Positions 1-7,950 are shown, numbered from the stretch's first letter. The stretch is 64,000 nt of DNA from Mycobacterium avium subsp. avium (GCF_009741445.1 NZ_CP046507.1:4340001-4404000), one strand, 5' to 3'. Notes: generated from the letters alone by a model not told the origin. Numbers and translations: made by a program.

Positions 1-73
1 TAACTGAACTGCTGTCCACGGTAAACGTTTATCAGCTGGGCTACCAAATAATCGTTTGGCAGCCGGCCCGAGC
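1..73. other. Intergenic stretch left of the glutaredoxin-like gene
   Basis: This short stretch is AT-richer than its surroundings and holds no reading frame I can support. In M. tuberculosis the gene beyond Rv0508 is hemA, so it may be the spacer before hemA, which would lie outside the window. No promoter motif is clear enough to name. Confidence 0.3.
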
Positions 74-343
74 TCAGCGGGCGAGATCGGCGCGCAGCCG
101 CGGCTCGTCGATGTCCCAGTAGCTGTGTTCGCGACCGTCGAGCAGGATCACCGGCAACCGGTCGCCGAATTCGGCGCGCAGCCCCGGATTGCCCGCCGCC
201 GCGGCGGCGTCGACGTCGGTCGTCGACAGCTCGAAGCCCAATTCCGCGGCGAGTTCGACCAGCCGGGCGTGGATGCGCTCGCAGATGGTGCACCCGTCCC
301 GGGTGAGCAGCTCCACCTGCGGCCGCGGGGTGGCTGACGTCAT
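74..343 (-). CDS. Glutaredoxin/thioredoxin-like protein (Rv0508-like)
   Basis: An 89-residue cytosolic protein with the length and pattern of a small glutaredoxin-fold protein. A strand (VELLTRDGC) leads into a CTIC redox motif at residues 18-21, followed by a helix and a PVILLDG segment containing the cis-proline of thioredoxin folds. It matches M. tuberculosis Rv0508 in size and position. A thiol-disulfide role is inferred from the fold; the partner is unknown. The ATG at 343 gives a full-length domain. It faces away from the esx operon that starts 59 bases past its start codon, so the two are divergently transcribed. Confidence 0.85.
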   Translation of the reverse strand: MTSATPRPQVELLTRDGCTICERIHARLVELAAELGFELSTTDVDAAAAAGNPGLRAEFGDRLPVILLDGREHSYWDIDEPRLRADLAR

Positions 344-402
344 GGCGACCAGTGTCGCATCGGTGACTTGTGGGGCGGGTTACCAGGGATTATGTTCCGG
401 CT

Positions 403-711
403 ATGAGCGACAACACGGTGCGGGTCGACCCTGTGGTGATGCAGGGCGCCGCCGCGTCGCTCAGCGGTGCGGCCGAGCATCTTTCGGCACAGCTGGGCCA
501 GCTCGACGACCAGGTCGGTCAGATGCTGGGCGGGTGGCAGGGCGCGTCGGGCAGCGCGTACGCCGCGGCGTGGGAGCTGTGGCATCGCGGCGCTCGCGAA
601 GTGCAGCTCGGGTTGGCGATGCTGGCCCGCCTGGTCGGCCAGGCCGGCGAGGCCTATGCGAGCAACGAGGCCGGCGCCGCCCAGGCCGAACGGGCGGTGC
701 GCGGTGGCTGA
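403..711 (+). CDS. esxF: WXG100 protein EsxF of the CpnT system
   Basis: A 102-residue helical-hairpin WXG100 protein. It has a WQG turn at residues 45-47 and a YASNE motif at 85-89 that fits the YxxxD/E type VII export signal. As I recall M. tuberculosis EsxF (Rv3905c, 103 aa), the two are closely similar along their length, including the GGW-GASGSAY turn and a WELWHRGA stretch. EsxF pairs with EsxE; in M. tuberculosis the pair is reported to form membrane pores and to be needed for release and trafficking of the TNT toxin. I chose the ATG at 403 rather than one at 370 because it matches the family's length. It overlaps esxE by 8 bases, indicating translational coupling. Confidence 0.9.
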   Translation: MSDNTVRVDPVVMQGAAASLSGAAEHLSAQLGQLDDQVGQMLGGWQGASGSAYAAAWELWHRGAREVQLGLAMLARLVGQAGEAYASNEAGAAQAERAVRGG

Positions 712-994
712 GGCGTTCCGGGTGGACCCGGCGGCGCTGGCCGACGCGGTGCAACGGATGGCCGAATTCCAGCGCTACGCCGAGGACATGATCGCCGAAA
801 TCGATTCTCGCGTAACGCGTTTGCACCAGACGTGGACCGGTGAGGGCGCCGCGGCGCATGCCGAGGCGCATCAGCATTGGGTGCGCGGCGAGGCGATGAT
901 GCGCGAGGCGCTGGCGCAGCTCGGCAAGGCGGCCTCGACCGCGCACGGCAACTACACCGGGGCGATGTCGAAGAATCTCGGCATGTGGTCGTGA
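704..994 (+). CDS. esxE: WXG100 protein EsxE of the CpnT system
   Basis: A 96-residue WXG100 protein with WTG at residues 44-46 and a C-terminal NYTGAMSKNLGMWS that is almost the EsxE (Rv3904c) tail as I recall it. The GTG at 704 begins inside the last codons of esxF and gives the family's normal length; a start at 467 would read through most of esxF in another frame and is rejected. It should form the heterodimer with EsxF. The toxin gene starts 4 bases after its stop, so the three genes form one operon with the immunity gene. Confidence 0.9.
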   Translation: MAEAFRVDPAALADAVQRMAEFQRYAEDMIAEIDSRVTRLHQTWTGEGAAAHAEAHQHWVRGEAMMREALAQLGKAASTAHGNYTGAMSKNLGMWS

Positions 995-998
995 CCCG

Positions 999-3515
999 AT
1001 GGCGCCGCTGGCGTGTGATCCCACCGCCCTAGACCACGCCGGCGCCACCGTGGTGGCCGCCGGTGAGTCGTTGGGTTCGGTGATCTCGACCTTGACGGCG
1101 GCGCTGGCCGGCACCTCCGGGATGGCCGGTGACGATCCGGTGGGCGCCGCGCTGGGCCGCCGCTACGACGGCGCGGCGGCCAAGTTGATCCAGGCGATGG
1201 CCGACACGCGGAATGGGTTGTGCAGCATCGGCGATGGGGTGCGGATGTCGGCGCACAACTACGCGGTGGCCGAGGCGATGTCGGACCTGGCGGGCCGGGC
1301 CTCCGCCCTGCCGGCACCCCAGGTGACCGGGCCGTTGACGGTCGGGGCGCCGCCGTCGGCGGTGGGTCACGGCAGCGGCGCCCCGGCCGGCTGGGGCTGG
1401 GTGGCCCCGTCTATCGGGATGATCTGGCCCACCGGCGATTCGGCGAAATTGCGGGCCGCCGCGGCGGCCTGGGCCACCGCCGGTGCCAACTTCATGGCCG
1501 CCGAGACCGCGGCCGGCGGCGGAACGATGGCAGCCATTGGCGCACAACAGATTCCGGAGGGCGCCGCGATCAACAAGGCGCTGGCCGACGCCTCCAGCGC
1601 CACGGCCGACGTGGCGCGGCAATGCCAGACGATCGCCGCGCAGCTCAACAGCTATGCGGCCAAGGTCGACCAGGTGCACGCGGCGATCCTGGATCTGTTG
1701 TCGCGCATCTGCGATCCGCTGACCGGGATCAAAGAGGTCTGGGATCTGCTGACCGACGAAGACGAAGACGAGATCAAGAAGATCGCCGACGACATTCGCA
1801 CGGTGGTCGACAACTTCGGCCGGGAGGCCGACACGCTGGGCGGCCAGATCGAGGCCACGGTGTCCGCGGTTGCCGCGGCCACAGAGAACATGAGCCATTG
1901 GGCCGGTAAGGAGTGGGACCACTTCTTGCACGGGACGCCGGTCGGCAGGGCGCTCAACCAGGTGGGCCAGGCCTTCAAAGGCGTCGGTGAGGAAGGCTGG
2001 GGATTTCTCAAAGGGCTGTACGAGGTCAGTCCCAACCGGATGCTGCTGGATCCCGTGGGTTACGGCAAAACCATGGCCGGCATGGTTGAAGGGGCCGGGA
2101 CGCTCGTCGGCCTGGGGCCCGACGGCGTGCCGGGAGCGTTCGACGCGTGGAAGGCGCTGGGCAAGGACGTCACGCACTGGGACGAGTGGGGCTCGAATCC
2201 GGCCGAGGCCCTCGGGAAGTCCACTTTCGACGTGGCGACGTTGGCCTTGCCCGGCGGGCCGCTGTCCAAGCTGGGCAAATTCGGGCACAGCGCCGCCGAT
2301 GCGCTGAAAGGGCTGAAGAAACCGCCCGGGGTTCCCAAGCCTCCGGAGGTCAAGCCCCCGGCCGCGCCCAAAGCGCCGGACTCGGGCCAGCCGGCGCCTT
2401 CGGGGAAGCCGGGGCCGGTCGCGCCCTCGGGGAAGCCGGCGCCCGGGCCGGCCGACGGTCCGCTGCCGCACAGCCCGACCGAGTCCAAGCCGCCGGCTGG
2501 CGGGACACCTCCGGCCGCTGAGCCGCCCAAGCCGACCGCCGCACCGCACAGCGGCGAACCGAAACCCATTGCGACGCCACCGGAATCGGTCGGCAAGCCA
2601 GTGACGCCCCCGCCGGCCGGAGACGGCGAACCTCCGGCAGTCCCTGCCGCCGCTGCTGGCCTGCCCGTTGAATCGACAGCCGCCGCTGCGACTCACCTTC
2701 CCACTCCGCCGTCGCTCCCGATGGGTGGCGGTGCGCCACCCGAAGCACCCTCCGGCCTGGGAGAGGTACCCCACGCCGGGGAACCGAGTGCTCCTCCAAC
2801 CGAGCCCCACGGCGGTGGCGCACACCCGCCGGGAGACGGCACCGGGCCGCCCCACTCGCCCGGCGACGGTGGTCCACATCCGCCGGGAGACGGCAATGGG
2901 CCGCACGACTCCCATCCGGGCGATGGCGGTCCACATTCCCCAGGAGACGGCAACGGGCCGCATGACTCCCATCCCGGCGATGACAGCGATATGCCTGGCG
3001 ATCATCATCCTGTGGACGGCAGCGACAATGGCCCGCCTAGAGCGAGGGATGTTTTCCCTGACGCGAAGGAATTTGGTGAACTTTCCGAAACCGAATACCG
3101 CGAACTATTTGAAGACGAAAACGGCGAACTGATATATCCGGATGTTAATGATCCTGCGAAGCCCTATGCTATTCCAGGCACGGCTCGAAACCTTACGCCT
3201 TCCGAGATCGCAGCCTTAGATGGTAAGTGGCTGGACCGTATCGGACATCCATCGGGGGACTGGCTAGCCTTCGAAGGCACCCCATATGAGGGGCGTTCGC
3301 TGCCCCACACCAGCCTCGATAAGCCGTTGCACTCTTACAAAGTGGACGCATCGGTTGGCCTCCCGCCAGGCTGGAACATCGAATTCTCCATCGCTGCGCC
3401 ATGGTTCGGCCACCCAGGCGGTGAGCCCCAACTCCTGCTCTTGGCACCGGAAGGCGAGGAGGCTAGCGTCCAAGAACTTGTCGACAGGAGATTCTTGAAT
3501 GAATACTATCATTAG
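999..3515 (+). CDS. cpnT: CpnT-like outer-membrane/secreted protein with C-terminal TNT NAD+-glycohydrolase domain
   Basis: 838 residues, close to M. tuberculosis CpnT (846). Residues 1 to about 440 are the helical N-terminal domain that in CpnT serves export or channel functions. About 440-677 is a Pro/Gly/His-rich linker. About 735-838 is a TNT domain, recognised by DRIG, a GTPYEGRSLP stretch and APWFGHPGGEPQ. Arg747 and Gln811 are 64 residues apart, close to the R757-Q822 spacing I recall for M. tuberculosis TNT, so the enzyme looks intact. TNT hydrolyses NAD+ and kills the host cell or the producer unless it is neutralised. The linker-toxin boundary coincides with a drop in GC near 3030. 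The gene follows esxE and overlaps the immunity gene. Confidence 0.88.
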   Translation: MAPLACDPTALDHAGATVVAAGESLGSVISTLTAALAGTSGMAGDDPVGAALGRRYDGAAAKLIQAMADTRNGLCSIGDGVRMSAHNYAVAEAMSDLAGRASALPAPQVTGPLTVGAPPSAVGHGSGAPAGWGWVAPSIGMIWPTGDSAKLRAAAAAWATAGANFMAAETAAGGGTMAAIGAQQIPEGAAINKALADASSATADVARQCQTIAAQLNSYAAKVDQVHAAILDLLSRICDPLTGIKEVWDLLTDEDEDEIKKIADDIRTVVDNFGREADTLGGQIEATVSAVAAATENMSHWAGKEWDHFLHGTPVGRALNQVGQAFKGVGEEGWGFLKGLYEVSPNRMLLDPVGYGKTMAGMVEGAGTLVGLGPDGVPGAFDAWKALGKDVTHWDEWGSNPAEALGKSTFDVATLALPGGPLSKLGKFGHSAADALKGLKKPPGVPKPPEVKPPAAPKAPDSGQPAPSGKPGPVAPSGKPAPGPADGPLPHSPTESKPPAGGTPPAAEPPKPTAAPHSGEPKPIATPPESVGKPVTPPPAGDGEPPAVPAAAAGLPVESTAAAATHLPTPPSLPMGGGAPPEAPSGLGEVPHAGEPSAPPTEPHGGGAHPPGDGTGPPHSPGDGGPHPPGDGNGPHDSHPGDGGPHSPGDGNGPHDSHPGDDSDMPGDHHPVDGSDNGPPRARDVFPDAKEFGELSETEYRELFEDENGELIYPDVNDPAKPYAIPGTARNLTPSEIAALDGKWLDRIGHPSGDWLAFEGTPYEGRSLPHTSLDKPLHSYKVDASVGLPPGWNIEFSIAAPWFGHPGGEPQLLLLAPEGEEASVQELVDRRFLNEYYH
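2831..2998 (+). repeat. Imperfect 54-57-bp tandem repeats in the cpnT linker
   Basis: Three copies of a unit beginning GGGAGACGGC (about 2831, 2885 and 2942, the last slightly changed) encode repeats of the form GDGNGPHDSHPGD in the Pro/Gly/His-rich linker. They lie just before the change to lower GC that marks the toxin domain. Such repeats can change in number and can serve as a recombination joint for swapping toxin domains; the latter is inference. Confidence 0.75.
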
Positions 3516-4155
3516 GGAGTACAGCATGATCGATCTGTATATAAACCTGAGCGAGTTTCCTCCAGAATTACATCGGATCGTGAAGTCGTGGTACTCTTGG
3601 CAAGCACTTTCCCTGCGCAAAATGCGCAAGCCTTTGCCGCAAAGCGGGGCCAAGGTAGACAACTCGAGTCAGACTCCAGACTGGGCGTCGCGGCCACCGA
3701 CGATGACCGACAATGAAACCCTTCGCTTCCTTGACGATTACGAACTTGCCTACTTTCTGGTTCTTGGCAAGGACGGATACTACATCGACAAGAAATCTCG
3801 CAGTTCGCGAAAGAACTTATGGATGTTCAGGCGATTCGACGATGCCGAGAAGTACATGCTATTTCTAATCAGCCAAGAAGCGCGGCCGGGGAGATATAGC
3901 GATTCGCCAAGCTATCGCTGGTATCAAGAGGGCCTACATCCGGGAATAACTCTTACGAAGCCTGATCCGGTGAATTATCCCGGGCGGGTCAGCATTACCG
4001 TCGACGGTGAACCAATTGACAGAGGTTGGATGCCCGAGCACGACGCCGTCGCAGCATCACATCTGATGCGGCTCAGTTTCGAAGAGCTCGACGGTGCGCT
4101 GCGCCAGGGAATTCCGCCCGATTGGTTTAGCTTCAACATCATCACCGCTACCTGA
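3499..4155 (+). CDS. Probable immunity protein for the TNT toxin
   Basis: A 218-residue soluble protein without signal peptide or membrane segments, encoded directly after cpnT. By position it corresponds to IFT (Rv3902c), the antitoxin that binds and blocks TNT in M. tuberculosis. I cannot confirm family membership by sequence alone. Two starts are plausible: ATG 3499 with AGGAG 8 bases upstream (overlapping cpnT by 17 bases), or ATG 3526 with GGGAG 6 bases upstream (209 residues, MIDLYINLS...). Overlap with the toxin gene would couple their translation. Base composition is clearly AT-richer than the neighbouring housekeeping genes, matching the toxin domain and suggesting the two were acquired together. 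Confidence 0.75.
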   Translation: MNTIIREYSMIDLYINLSEFPPELHRIVKSWYSWQALSLRKMRKPLPQSGAKVDNSSQTPDWASRPPTMTDNETLRFLDDYELAYFLVLGKDGYYIDKKSRSSRKNLWMFRRFDDAEKYMLFLISQEARPGRYSDSPSYRWYQEGLHPGITLTKPDPVNYPGRVSITVDGEPIDRGWMPEHDAVAASHLMRLSFEELDGALRQGIPPDWFSFNIITAT

Positions 4156-4204
4156 AGGCGCCGACCCTCCTCAGAAGCCGAGGGCCTATCGCGGTGTGAG
4201 CCAA

Positions 4205-4264
4205 GCGCCGAGCGTGAAGTTAGTTTCACGCTCGGCGCCGAGCGTGAAACTAACTTCACGCTCG
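4205..4264. repeat. Nested perfect palindrome with GCGCCGAGCGTGAA arms
   Basis: Two inverted-repeat elements lie back to back. Each has arms related to GCGCCGAGCGTGAA around a 6-base centre (GTTAGT in one, ACTAAC in the other), and together they make a perfect palindrome of about 56 bases centred between 4236 and 4237. It sits between the immunity gene and serB1, both rightward. It could end transcription of the toxin operon, but the same arm core recurs at 60904-60967 and 61812-61877, so it also belongs to a dispersed repeat family. Confidence 0.85.
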
Positions 4265-4419
4265 CGGGGGCGACGGGCGACAGGCGACGGGCGACGGGGA
4301 GAACGGGGAGCCCGGCCGGCCGCCGAACCGTCAACGCCCCCACGCCGTCTGCCCGATAGGGTTGGATATCGGGCACCCGCTGGGTCGCCAGGCAGCACAG
4401 CGATCTAGGAGGTTCGGCG

Positions 4420-5331
4420 ATGACTTCCTCTGACCCGGTCAACGCAGACCCCACCGGTCACGTTGACTTGGAGTCGCTGGCCGCTGACGCCAGCGCCGCC
4501 CGCGCGATCGAGGGCATGCAGGAAGCCGCTGCCACCCAGGAGGACCGCCCGCAACCCCCGATCGACCTGACCGCCGCCGCCTTCTTCGACGTCGACAACA
4601 CGCTGGTGCAGGGCTCCTCGGCGGTGCACTTCGGCCGCGGGCTGGCCACCCGCAACTACTTCACCTATCGCGACGTCCTCGGATTCATCTACGCGCAAGC
4701 CAAATTCCAGGTGCTCGGCAAGGAGAACAGCAACGACGTCGCCGCCGGCCGGCGCAAGGCGCTCGCCTTCATCGAGGGCCGGTCGGTCGAGCAGCTGGTG
4801 GCCCTCGGCGAGGAGATCTACGACGAGATCATCGCCGACAAGATCTGGCCGGGCACCCGCGAGCTCACCCAGATGCACCTCGACGCCGGACAGCAGGTGT
4901 GGCTGATCACCGCCACGCCCTACGAACTCGCGGCCACCATCGCGCGACGGCTCGGCCTGACCGGCGCGCTGGGCACGGTGGCCGAATCGGTCGACGGCGT
5001 GTTCACGGGGCGGCTGGTCGGCGACATCCTGCACGGCACCGGCAAGGCACACGCGGTGCGCTCGCTGGCGATTCGCGAGGGGCTCAACCTGAAACGCTGC
5101 ACCGCCTACTCCGACAGCTACAACGATGTGCCGATGCTGTCGCTGGTGGGCACCGCGGTGGCCATCAACCCCGACGCCCGGCTGCGCGCCCTGGCCCGCG
5201 AACGCGGATGGGAGATTCGCGATTTCCGCACCGCTCGCAAGGCGGCCCGGATCGGGGTGCCGTCGGCGCTGGCGCTGGGCGCCGCCGGTGGTGCGCTGGC
5301 CGCTCTGGCCTCCAGACGGCAATCGCGCTGA
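4420..5331 (+). CDS. serB1: HAD-IB family phosphatase (SerB1-like)
   Basis: A 303-residue haloacid-dehalogenase-type hydrolase. The nucleophile motif is FFDVDNTLVQG near residue 50. Motif II is the ITATP region, and motif III/IV is AYSDSYNDVPML near residue 230. It has no ACT domain. It corresponds to Rv0505c, named SerB1 as a possible phosphoserine phosphatase; the true substrate is not shown by sequence and other HAD-IB phosphomonoesters are possible. A strong ribosome binding site (AGGAGG) lies 8 bases before the ATG. The C-terminal 25 residues are Ala/Gly-rich and hydrophobic. The downstream HadA-like and cmaA2 genes follow on the same strand. Confidence 0.82.
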   Translation: MTSSDPVNADPTGHVDLESLAADASAARAIEGMQEAAATQEDRPQPPIDLTAAAFFDVDNTLVQGSSAVHFGRGLATRNYFTYRDVLGFIYAQAKFQVLGKENSNDVAAGRRKALAFIEGRSVEQLVALGEEIYDEIIADKIWPGTRELTQMHLDAGQQVWLITATPYELAATIARRLGLTGALGTVAESVDGVFTGRLVGDILHGTGKAHAVRSLAIREGLNLKRCTAYSDSYNDVPMLSLVGTAVAINPDARLRALARERGWEIRDFRTARKAARIGVPSALALGAAGGALAALASRRQSR

Positions 5332-5375
5332 TAAGCTGCGCCGCGCAGACATTTTTGAGCGGAGAGCACAGCGGC

Positions 5376-5900
5376 ATGACAGTCCCCAAAGAAGCCGAAG
5401 GACTTATCGGCAGCCATTACCGGGCACCCGACTACTTCGAGGTCGGTCGCGAGAAGATCCGCGAGTTCGCGCTCGCGGTCAAAGACGACCACCCCGCGCA
5501 CTTCGACGAGAGTGAATCCGCCGCAGCTGGGTACCCCGACATGGTGGCGCCCCTCACGTTCCTCGCGATCGCAGGTCGCCGCGTGCAGCTGGAGATCTTC
5601 ACCAAGTTCAGCATCCCCATCAACATCGCCAGGGTCATCCACCGCGACCAGAAGTTCAAGTTCCATCGCCCGATCCTGGCCCACGACAGGCTGTATTTCG
5701 ACACCTATCTAGACTCGGTGATCGAGTCCCACGGCACCGTGCTCGCGGAGATCCGCAGCGAAGTGACCGATGCCGATGGAAAGCCGATTGTCACCAGCGT
5801 CGTCACGATGCTGGGGGAGGCCGCACACCAAGAGGCCGACGCGGCAGCGACCGCCGCGGCAGTTGCATCCATATCAGCAGGAAAGTTAGGGGCGATATAG
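5376..5900 (+). CDS. HadA-like (3R)-hydroxyacyl-ACP dehydratase subunit (UPF0336, Rv0504c-like)
   Basis: 174 residues with a single MaoC-like hotdog domain of the UPF0336 group, to which the FAS-II dehydratase subunits HadA and HadC also belong. Recognisable segments are GSHYRAPDYFEVGREKIREFA at the N-terminus and a FHRPILAHDRLYFDTYL segment. HadA-type subunits bind the acyl chain and need a HadB-type partner for catalysis; no such partner is next to this gene. The ATG at 5376 has GGAGAG 9 bases upstream and removes an N-terminal extension that would run back into serB1. The stop codon touches the cmaA2 start, implying joint transcription with a mycolate-modifying enzyme. Confidence 0.85.
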   Translation: MTVPKEAEGLIGSHYRAPDYFEVGREKIREFALAVKDDHPAHFDESESAAAGYPDMVAPLTFLAIAGRRVQLEIFTKFSIPINIARVIHRDQKFKFHRPILAHDRLYFDTYLDSVIESHGTVLAEIRSEVTDADGKPIVTSVVTMLGEAAHQEADAAATAAAVASISAGKLGAI

Positions 5901-6800
5901 ATGACGTCACAGGGGGAAACACAGCTCAAACCGCCCGTCGAGGCGGTCCGATCCCACTACGACAAGTCGAACGAGTTCTTCAAGCTCTGGCTTGACCCGT
6001 CGATGACCTACAGCTGCGGCTACTGGGAAGAGGGCGCCAAGACGCTGGAAGAGGCCCAGTACGCCAAGCGCAAGCTCGCGCTGGACAAGCTGAACCTCGA
6101 GCCGGGAATGACGCTGCTCGACATCGGCTGCGGCTGGGGTTCCACCATGCGCCACGCCGTGGAAGAGTACGACGTCGACGTCATCGGCCTGACGCTCAGC
6201 GAGAACCAGTACGCCCATTGCGTGGCCGAATTCGACAAGATGGACAGCCCCCGCCGCAAAGAGGTGCGGATCCAGGGGTGGGAGGAATTCCCCGACGAGC
6301 CGATCGACCGCATCGTGTCGCTGGGCGCGTTCGAGCACTTCGCCGACGGCGCCGGTGACGCCGGGTACGAGCGCTACGCCACCTTCTTCAAGAAGTACTA
6401 CGACCTGCTGCCCGACGACGGCCGCATGCTGCTGCACTCGATCGTGGTGCCGACCCGCGAAGAGGGCAACGCGATGGGCTTGAAGGTGAACATGACCCTG
6501 CTGCGGTTCATCAGCTTCATCCTCAAGGAGATCTACCCGGGCGGGAAGCTGCCGCAGGTCAACCTGGTGGACAAGTACGCGACCGACGCGGGTTTCAAGA
6601 TCGAGCGGCACCACTTCATCGGAAAGAACTATGTCCCGACGCTGACCGCCTGGGGCGACGCGCTCGAGGCGCACAAGGAAGAGGCGATCGCCCTCAAGGG
6701 TCAGGAGACCTACGACATCTACCTCAAGTACTTGCGGGGCTGCGCCGAGCTGTTCCGCGACGGCTACACCAACGTCTGCCAGTTCACCATGGTCAAGTAG
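5901..6800 (+). CDS. cmaA2: Mycolic acid cyclopropane synthase (CmaA2 position)
   Basis: A 299-residue SAM-dependent methyltransferase of the mycolic acid methyltransferase family. The SAM site is LLDIGCGWGS near residue 72. GAFEHF and MLLHSI carry the Glu and His that bind bicarbonate in family structures, with Cys39 in SCGY. It occupies the position of cmaA2 (Rv0503c), the trans-cyclopropane synthase acting on meromycolate chains bound to AcpM. Unusually, the stretch after Cys39 reads GYWEEGAKTLEEAQ where the family almost always has AYFERxDMTLxEAQ. The start follows the HadA-like stop with no gap. It is convergent with the acyltransferase gene, with a palindrome between them. The exact specificity is uncertain. 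Confidence 0.8.
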   Translation: MTSQGETQLKPPVEAVRSHYDKSNEFFKLWLDPSMTYSCGYWEEGAKTLEEAQYAKRKLALDKLNLEPGMTLLDIGCGWGSTMRHAVEEYDVDVIGLTLSENQYAHCVAEFDKMDSPRRKEVRIQGWEEFPDEPIDRIVSLGAFEHFADGAGDAGYERYATFFKKYYDLLPDDGRMLLHSIVVPTREEGNAMGLKVNMTLLRFISFILKEIYPGGKLPQVNLVDKYATDAGFKIERHHFIGKNYVPTLTAWGDALEAHKEEAIALKGQETYDIYLKYLRGCAELFRDGYTNVCQFTMVK

Positions 6801-6809
6801 GCCGGCCAG

Positions 6810-6858
6810 CGTCGAGTTGTTGGGCCGAAAAACGGCTTAATCGCCCAACAACTCGACG
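6810..6858. terminator. Palindrome between convergent cmaA2 and acyltransferase genes
   Basis: Perfect 16-base arms CGTCGAGTTGTTGGGC and GCCCAACAACTCGACG flank a 17-base loop, 9 bases after the cmaA2 stop and 22 bases before the acyltransferase stop. There is no long T run on either strand. A bidirectional transcription barrier is the simplest reading; membership of a dispersed palindrome family is possible. Confidence 0.65.
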
Positions 6859-6880
6859 TTCGGCGGGCAAGCCGAAGAAC

Positions 6881-7945
6881 TCAGCCGAAGAAGATGTTGC
6901 GGCGGCCGGCCAGCAGCCGGTACAGCGTCTGCTGGATGGTCTCGCGCACCTGGTCGGTCAGCTCGAAGGTGACCATCGGGTCGTCGGCGTCGGAGGCCGC
7001 GTAGTCGCCGGTGTAGATCGGCTCACCGAACGCGATGTGCCACTTCGACGGCAGCGGCACCAACCCCATCGGCCCGGCCAACGGGAAGAGCGGCGTGACC
7101 GGGAAGTAGGGCAGCCCGAACAGCCGGGCCAGCAGCTTGACGTCGGTCAGCATCGGGTAGATCTCCTCGGACCCGATGATCGAGCACGGGATGATCGGCG
7201 CCTTGGTCCGCAACGCGGCGGTGACGAACCCGCCGCGGCCGAACCGCTGCAGCCGGTAGCGGTCCTCGAACCGCTTGCCCAGCCCCTTGTAGCCCTCCGG
7301 GAACACGGCGGTCAGCTCGCCGGCGGCCAGCAGCCGGTGCGCGTCGGTGGTGCAGGCCATGGTGTGCCCGGCCTTACGGGCCGCCTCGCCCACCACCGGC
7401 AGGTCGAACACCATGTCGGCGGCCAGCAGCCGCAGGTCCCGGTGCGCGGGGTGCTCGTCGTGCACGGCCACCGACAGCATCAGCCCGTCGAACGGCAACA
7501 CCCCGGCGTGATTGGCCACCACCAGCGCGGCGCCCTCGGCGGGCAGGTTCTCGATGCCGCTCACCTCGACCCGGAACCAGGACCGGAAGAAGACCCGCAG
7601 CAGGGGCCGCACGATCGCGCTGTTGAAATGCGGGTCAAAGCCGAACTCGTCGACGCTGTAGTCACCGGTGAGGCGCTGACGCAGGAACCCGGCGACCGCG
7701 GCGACCCGCTGCGCCAGCTCGTTGAGCGGCGCCTCCGGCGACGACGCGCCGGCCGCGCGGCGGTGATCATCGATCTCGCGGACCACCGCGGCGATCTGCT
7801 CGGCGGATGCGCGGCCGCTGGGATCGGACAGCAGCGAAGGATGCTGGCGAGCTGACTCGGCCCGTTGATCGGCTCTCCGACGCGCCGCTACCCGACCCCG
7901 ATTCGTGTGCAGTGGAATGACATTCGCTCTGGTTTCACCCGCCAC
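6881..7945 (-). CDS. PlsC-like acyltransferase (Rv0502-like)
   Basis: About 354 residues with a lysophospholipid acyltransferase domain. VVANHAGVLPFDG near residue 150 is the HxxxxD box (NHAGVLPFD), and TAVFPEGYKG is the FPEG substrate-binding motif. It resembles Rv0502 in length and position and probably transfers an acyl chain to a lipid acceptor at the inner membrane; donor and acceptor are unknown. Long amphipathic N-terminal segments precede the domain. I prefer the GTG at 7945, five bases after the galE2 stop, with AGGTAGG just upstream; a start at 7969 would overlap galE2. It is cotranscribed with galE2. Confidence 0.82.
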   Translation of the reverse strand: MAGETRANVIPLHTNRGRVAARRRADQRAESARQHPSLLSDPSGRASAEQIAAVVREIDDHRRAAGASSPEAPLNELAQRVAAVAGFLRQRLTGDYSVDEFGFDPHFNSAIVRPLLRVFFRSWFRVEVSGIENLPAEGAALVVANHAGVLPFDGLMLSVAVHDEHPAHRDLRLLAADMVFDLPVVGEAARKAGHTMACTTDAHRLLAAGELTAVFPEGYKGLGKRFEDRYRLQRFGRGGFVTAALRTKAPIIPCSIIGSEEIYPMLTDVKLLARLFGLPYFPVTPLFPLAGPMGLVPLPSKWHIAFGEPIYTGDYAASDADDPMVTFELTDQVRETIQQTLYRLLAGRRNIFFG

Positions 7946-7950
7946 GATAC

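Noticed and set aside
1029..3008. 659-codon leftward frame inside cpnT
   Set aside because: It is antisense to cpnT, has repetitive composition mirroring the Pro/Gly linker, and lacks a ribosome binding site.
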